A stretch of DNA of 64,000 bases from Allobosea sp. 117 (GTDB taxonomy: Bacteria > Pseudomonadota > Alphaproteobacteria > Rhizobiales > Xanthobacteraceae), in NCBI RefSeq assembly GCF_000702305.1, contig NZ_JNLC01000010.1, positions 682,001 to 746,000 of the forward strand, written 5' to 3'. The notes beneath the pieces were generated by a model that was not told the DNA's origin, ran no database searches, and saw nothing but the letters and a program-made list of their open reading frames with translations. This document shows, piece after piece, positions 60,555-64,000 of this stretch. How positions within the stretch are numbered: the first letter of the stretch is position 1; the number at the start of each line of letters is the position of its first letter. Both the position numbers and the translations under genes were made by a program.

Positions 60555-61388
60555 ATGAAAACCTGGCTGATCACGGGATGCTCGTCGGGCCTGGGCCGGC
60601 AGCTTGCCGAGGCCGTAGCCGCGCGAGGCGATCGACTCGTCGCCACCGCCCGTTCGGCGGAGAGCTTGGCCTCGCTGTGCGAGCGCTATCCCGAGACGGT
60701 GCGCAGCATCGCCTTCGACGTCACCCGCGCCGGCGATGCCGCAAAGGCCGTGGCCCTGGCCGAAAGCGCGTTCGGCGGGCTCGACGTGCTCGTCAACAAT
60801 GCCGGCTTCGGCTTCATCGGCGCCATCGAAGAGGCAGAGCCCGACGAATATCGGCCGATGTTCGAGGTGAACGTCTTCGGCCTCGTCGAGACGACCCGCG
60901 CCGCGCTGCCGGCGCTGCGCAAACGTGCCGGCGCCCGCATCGTCAATCTCTCCTCCGGTGCCGGGATCGCCGGCTCCGCGGGCTTCGGCTTCTACAATGC
61001 GACGAAGTTTGCCGTCGAAGGCCTATCCGAGGCGCTCGCACAGGAGCTTCGTCCGCTCGGTGTGCACGTGATCATCGTCGAGCCCGGCCCCTTCCGCACC
61101 GAGTTTCTCGGCCGCTCGATGATCACTGCAGCACGGGAGATCGCCGCCTATGCCGAGACGGTGCCGGCGAGACGCCGTTACCGTCAGACCAATAACGGCC
61201 GGCAGGCGGGCGACCCGGCCAAAGCCGTCGCCGTGATGCTGCAGGCCGTCGATGCCGCGCATCCGCCGCTGCACCTGCCGATCGGGCCGCGCGCCCACGC
61301 GATAGCGGAGCAGAAGCTGGACTCCTTCCGCGCCGACATAGCCGCCTGGCGCGACATCTCCATCGCAACCGATTTCGACGCTGCCTGA
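60555..61388 (+). CDS. Short-chain dehydrogenase/reductase (classical)
   Basis: A 277-residue SDR with the full triad. TGCSSGLG is at 7-14, NNAG at 81-84, S134 in NLSSGAG, Y147 and K151 in YNATK. The C-terminal ~40 residues resemble SDRs acting on steroids or quinone-like substrates. AAGGAGAA precedes the ATG at 60555; an ATG 15 bases upstream is weaker. It is divergent from LysR and followed 47 bases later by an MFS exporter, a pairing common for detoxification of xenobiotics. Confidence 0.9.
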   Translation: MKTWLITGCSSGLGRQLAEAVAARGDRLVATARSAESLASLCERYPETVRSIAFDVTRAGDAAKAVALAESAFGGLDVLVNNAGFGFIGAIEEAEPDEYRPMFEVNVFGLVETTRAALPALRKRAGARIVNLSSGAGIAGSAGFGFYNATKFAVEGLSEALAQELRPLGVHVIIVEPGPFRTEFLGRSMITAAREIAAYAETVPARRRYRQTNNGRQAGDPAKAVAVMLQAVDAAHPPLHLPIGPRAHAIAEQKLDSFRADIAAWRDISIATDFDAA

Positions 61389-61435
61389 GCCGATCAGCGG
61401 CCGCGAAGTTCAGTTTCCAGAACGGACATACACTC

Positions 61436-62929
61436 ATGAGCGCGACAACATGTGAAGCCGCGGCCCTCAAGGCCGTCATTGCGCGGGACGGTGACGCCCT
61501 GCTCGAGCCGCGGCGCTGGACGATGTTCGTGATCCTGCTGGTCGGCGCGTTCCTGCCGCCGCTCGACTTCTTCATCGTCAATGTTGCGCTCCCCTCGATC
61601 CGCGGGGAATTGGGCGTCTCCTCCTCCGCCGAGCAACTCGTCATTTCTTCCTATGCCGCGCTCTATGCCGTGACGCTGACGACCGGTGGGCGGCTTGGGG
61701 ATCTGTTCGGTCGCGGCCGCGTTTTCTTCCTTGGCCTGGTCGGCTTTGCCGCCGCCTCGACGCTGTGCGGCTTCGCCGGCTCGCCCTGGGTGCTGGTGGC
61801 CGGGCGCGCCTTGCAGGGCGTGACGGCCGCCGTGATGGCGCCCCAGGCGCTCGCGTCTGTGCAGGCGATTTTCCCGGAGAGGGAGAAGCCGCTCGCCCTC
61901 AGCATCTATGGTGCGGTCTTCGGCATGGCCGCGGTGGTCGGGCAGGCATTGGGCGGCGTCCTGATCTCGCTGGATTTTATGAGGCTGGGGTGGCGGGCGA
62001 TCTTCCTGATCAACCTGCCGGTGGCGATGCTCGTCCTGCTGTTCGGCATTCCTCTGTTGAAAGAGACGCGCGCGCAGGGCGCGCGTCGGCTGGATCTCGG
62101 CGGCGTGGCGCTGTCGATGCTGGCGCTCGGCGGGCTGATCGTGCCGCTGATCGAGGGGCGCGAAGCCGGATGGCCGGTGTGGTTCTGGCTGTCGCTCGTC
62201 GCGGTGCCGCTGCTGGCGTGGCTCTTCTGGCGTTATGAGACCCGGCTGGCAGGTGCGGGCGGCGCCCCTCTGCTCGACCCCGGCGCCTTGCGGGCACCGG
62301 GACTGGGCCGCGCGCTGCTGATCGCGCTTTTGTTCTATTCGATCGGCAGCTTTTTCCTGCTGTTCTCTATCTATTTGCAGGACGCGCTGCATTTGACCGC
62401 ACTGCAGGCGGGCCTCGTCTTCCTGCCGTTTGGTGCCGGATTCCTGCTCGGGCCGTTGTCGACGCCCTTTCTCCGACAGTTCTGCGGCGCCTATGTCAAT
62501 CCGATCGGCATGGGGCTGGAGGTCGTCGGGCTCCTGGGTCTCGCCGGGCTCATCGCGGCGACACTGAGCGGCGTGCATCCCCCACCGATGCCGCTTGCCG
62601 CCCTCCTGTTCGTCATCGGTTTCGGGCAGGGCCTCGCCCTGCCGACCCTGATGCGGATGGTGACAGGCCGGGTCGCGCCCGCCTTTTCCGGCATGATCGC
62701 CGGCATCGCCAGCTCGACCCTCCAGGTCAGCACCGCGCTCAGCGTCGCCGTGATCGGTGGGATCTTCTACGAGGTGCTGGGTACGCGAACCGATCCGGCC
62801 GCCATCACGCAGGCGCTCATCGTCGCCATCCTCTGCATCGCCTTCTGCCTCGCTGGCGGCGTGGCTCTGAGCATCACCCTTGTCCGGCGGGTGCCTCCTG
62901 CGCACGGCGAGGCAGAGGGTGAGGTTTGA
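61436..62929 (+). CDS. MFS drug:proton antiporter, 14-TM DHA2 (EmrB/QacA) family
   Basis: A 497-residue exporter with about fourteen predicted helices. Motif A reads GGRLGDLFGRGR after helix 2, motif C GAVFGMAAVVGQALGG in helix 5, and PPLDFFIVNVALPSIRGELG in helix 1 is typical of DHA2. The N-terminal 28 residues are a cytosolic tail. It probably expels a small hydrophobic compound and is cotranscribed with the SDR at 60555, under LysR control. Confidence 0.9.
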   Translation: MSATTCEAAALKAVIARDGDALLEPRRWTMFVILLVGAFLPPLDFFIVNVALPSIRGELGVSSSAEQLVISSYAALYAVTLTTGGRLGDLFGRGRVFFLGLVGFAAASTLCGFAGSPWVLVAGRALQGVTAAVMAPQALASVQAIFPEREKPLALSIYGAVFGMAAVVGQALGGVLISLDFMRLGWRAIFLINLPVAMLVLLFGIPLLKETRAQGARRLDLGGVALSMLALGGLIVPLIEGREAGWPVWFWLSLVAVPLLAWLFWRYETRLAGAGGAPLLDPGALRAPGLGRALLIALLFYSIGSFFLLFSIYLQDALHLTALQAGLVFLPFGAGFLLGPLSTPFLRQFCGAYVNPIGMGLEVVGLLGLAGLIAATLSGVHPPPMPLAALLFVIGFGQGLALPTLMRMVTGRVAPAFSGMIAGIASSTLQVSTALSVAVIGGIFYEVLGTRTDPAAITQALIVAILCIAFCLAGGVALSITLVRRVPPAHGEAEGEV

Positions 62930-62963
62930 GACCCCTCGCCGACACATGCCCAGAGGCGCCTAT

Positions 62964-62990
62964 CGCCTATTAGGCGGCTCCATCGGAGCC
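62964..62990 (+). terminator. Two adjoining hairpins after the MFS gene
   Basis: CGCCTA-T-TAGGCG (62964-62976) and GGCTCC-ATC-GGAGCC (62976-62990) form perfect stems, 35 bases beyond the MFS stop. A T-tail is lacking. They may act as terminator or as operator for the next gene. Confidence 0.4.
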
Positions 62991-63075
62991 GAGGACGGGC
63001 GCACGCCCGTACAACCCGCGACGCCCGTCGACCGGGATCATCTATCGCGCCAGATCAGAAAGCAGGACAACCTTC

Positions 63076-63591
63076 ATGTTTGGAATCTCGCCCCTCGGCT
63101 GGGTGCATACGCTTGGCAGCCTGCCTGCGATCCCGCTCGCCATCTACATGTTTGCCCGCTACGGAAGGATCGTACCGCGATCCGTGCCCGGCGCCCTTTA
63201 TTTGGTTTCGATGCTGATCGGCGCGACAACGGTGTTTCTGGTGGCCCGTGAGACAGTTAGCTACGGCATCGGCGCGGCGACGATCCTGCTGCTGCTGGCC
63301 GGATATAGCATCGGCCACTTCCCGCAATTCGGCCGCGCCGGCGCCTATTTCGAGACGATTTTCCTCACCCTGACGGCGTTTCTTTTGATGGTGCCGAGCG
63401 TCAGCGAAACGCTTCGTCGCGTCCCGGATGGCCATCCTCTGGTCACCGATCCGAAGTCGCCGCTCCTCCTGGGAGCCCTGGCCAGCCTCTTCGTCACGCT
63501 CGTCGTCGGACTGACCGCTCAGATCATCTATTTGCGCGAGCAGGGCTGGCGCATGGCTGGGGTTTTGCCAAGCAGGAAGGCCGGCGACTGA
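63076..63591 (+). CDS. Hypothetical multi-pass membrane protein
   Basis: A 171-residue protein with four or five predicted helices (about 8-26, 38-56, 64-82, 91-110 and 128-152) and no charged motifs. GWVHTLGSLPAIPLAIYMFARYGRIV and GYSIGHFPQFGR suggest a quinone- or heme-associated small membrane protein, but that is only an impression. It starts 146 bases after the MFS gene on the same strand. An AGGACAACC site precedes the ATG. Confidence 0.7.
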   Translation: MFGISPLGWVHTLGSLPAIPLAIYMFARYGRIVPRSVPGALYLVSMLIGATTVFLVARETVSYGIGAATILLLLAGYSIGHFPQFGRAGAYFETIFLTLTAFLLMVPSVSETLRRVPDGHPLVTDPKSPLLLGALASLFVTLVVGLTAQIIYLREQGWRMAGVLPSRKAGD

Positions 63592-64000
63592 ATGGGCAAA
63601 CGGACGATGCGCGGCGGAGGAGCACGGCGAGCGGACGCGAGCAATCGCGGTCCGCACTGCTGCTGGCAGAGCGGACGGAAATCTGAAGCTCGGCGGTCAT
63701 CCGCGGTAGTCGGATGGCCGCTTTGACTCGCGGAACAGCGTGCCGTCTGGGCCACTAAGGGGTGGATAGGGTCCGTCAGGTAGCGAGCTGTCAACGTCAG
63801 CTTGCGCCAGGAAGGGGACCTTCGGTGGCTCCTTAGCTCCGACAACCATAGCCTTCAGGTTGTAGGAGCGGAAATCGGAGAAGCTCTAGATCACCGTTGG
63901 GGACAGCACCACGGAAGCAATTCGTGGGCTCAGAACGATGATGCTCCGGCTTCGAAGGGCGTCCAGAGATCGAGCTCCGAGCCAATGGTTTACGCGAGCC
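63592..64000. other. Terminal stretch without a supported gene
   Basis: About 410 bases. GC content and third-codon use are lower than in neighbouring genes. A 50-codon frame on the minus strand (63849-63697) lacks a ribosome-binding site and recognisable features, so no gene is called. No repeat or transposase fragment was recognised. Confidence 0.45.

Noticed and set aside
63697..63849. 50-codon minus-strand frame starting MVVGAKEPPK
   Set aside because: No ribosome-binding site, poor third-position GC compared with neighbours, no recognised domain.

Overview
The window looks like a chromosomal stretch of a high-GC alphaproteobacterium, most likely Hyphomicrobiales (a Xanthobacteraceae/Ancylobacter-like organism would fit). 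This is inferred from codon use, from rhizobial-type intergenic palindromes inside an ABC operon, and from the gene families present. No rRNA or tRNA gene, CRISPR array, complete insertion sequence or replication origin was seen. About 60 genes are readable; most encode periplasmic-binding-protein transporters with the enzymes that process their substrates.

1-6 kb: the start of a Bug/TctC binding protein, then a polyamine-type ABC importer (ATPase, binding protein, two permeases) whose intergenic spaces carry inverted pairs of palindromic repeats, a 73-aa orphan and a methyltransferase. 6-11 kb: a two-helix membrane protein, a Na/Pi-cotransporter-like protein with a PhoU-like tail, an L,D-transpeptidase lipoprotein, a SCO1/SenC copper chaperone and a small RTX-repeat protein. 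11-16 kb: an ECF sigma/anti-sigma pair with a frameshifted third gene, next to a DUF305 protein and a YVTN beta-propeller. Two divergent promoters here share the pattern GGAATAA-N15-GTC. A CopD fragment closes the block.

16-30 kb, carbon catabolism: LysR with a Bug protein and a DHDPS-family aldolase, then a TetR-controlled locus. Three near-identical palindromes (TTACTTATCGATAAGTAA type) lie before a CoA-transferase/DUF993/AroE-like/TIM-barrel operon, in the divergent MaoC-TetR versus sugar-ABC promoter, and before the sugar-binding protein. The layout implies one regulon for uptake and CoA-dependent breakdown of a sugar-like or cyclitol/shikimate-like compound.

30-59 kb, a large organosulfur island built from three modules. 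(a) An SsuABC-type sulfonate importer is transcribed with an AprAB-like flavoprotein and 2x[4Fe-4S] ferredoxin and is followed by a decayed flavin monooxygenase. (b) A branched-chain-amino-acid-type (Liv) ABC importer sits with a dimethylsulfone monooxygenase (SfnG), an NADPH-FMN reductase and an SfnB/DszC-like acyl-CoA-dehydrogenase-fold enzyme. (c) A tripartite tricarboxylate transporter diverges from a nine-gene operon with two NtaA/DszA-type monooxygenases, an Fbp-like ABC importer, a flavoprotein, a four-domain rhodanese with one cysteine and an SDR lacking its usual catalytic residues. Module (c) is the best candidate for an undescribed sulfur-scavenging system. The island ends at a rearrangement scar, where an N-terminally truncated TauC/SsuC permease abuts an HNH-endonuclease remnant.

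59-64 kb: a LysR regulator divergent from an SDR, an MFS exporter of the 14-helix type, a small membrane protein and a final stretch with no supported gene.
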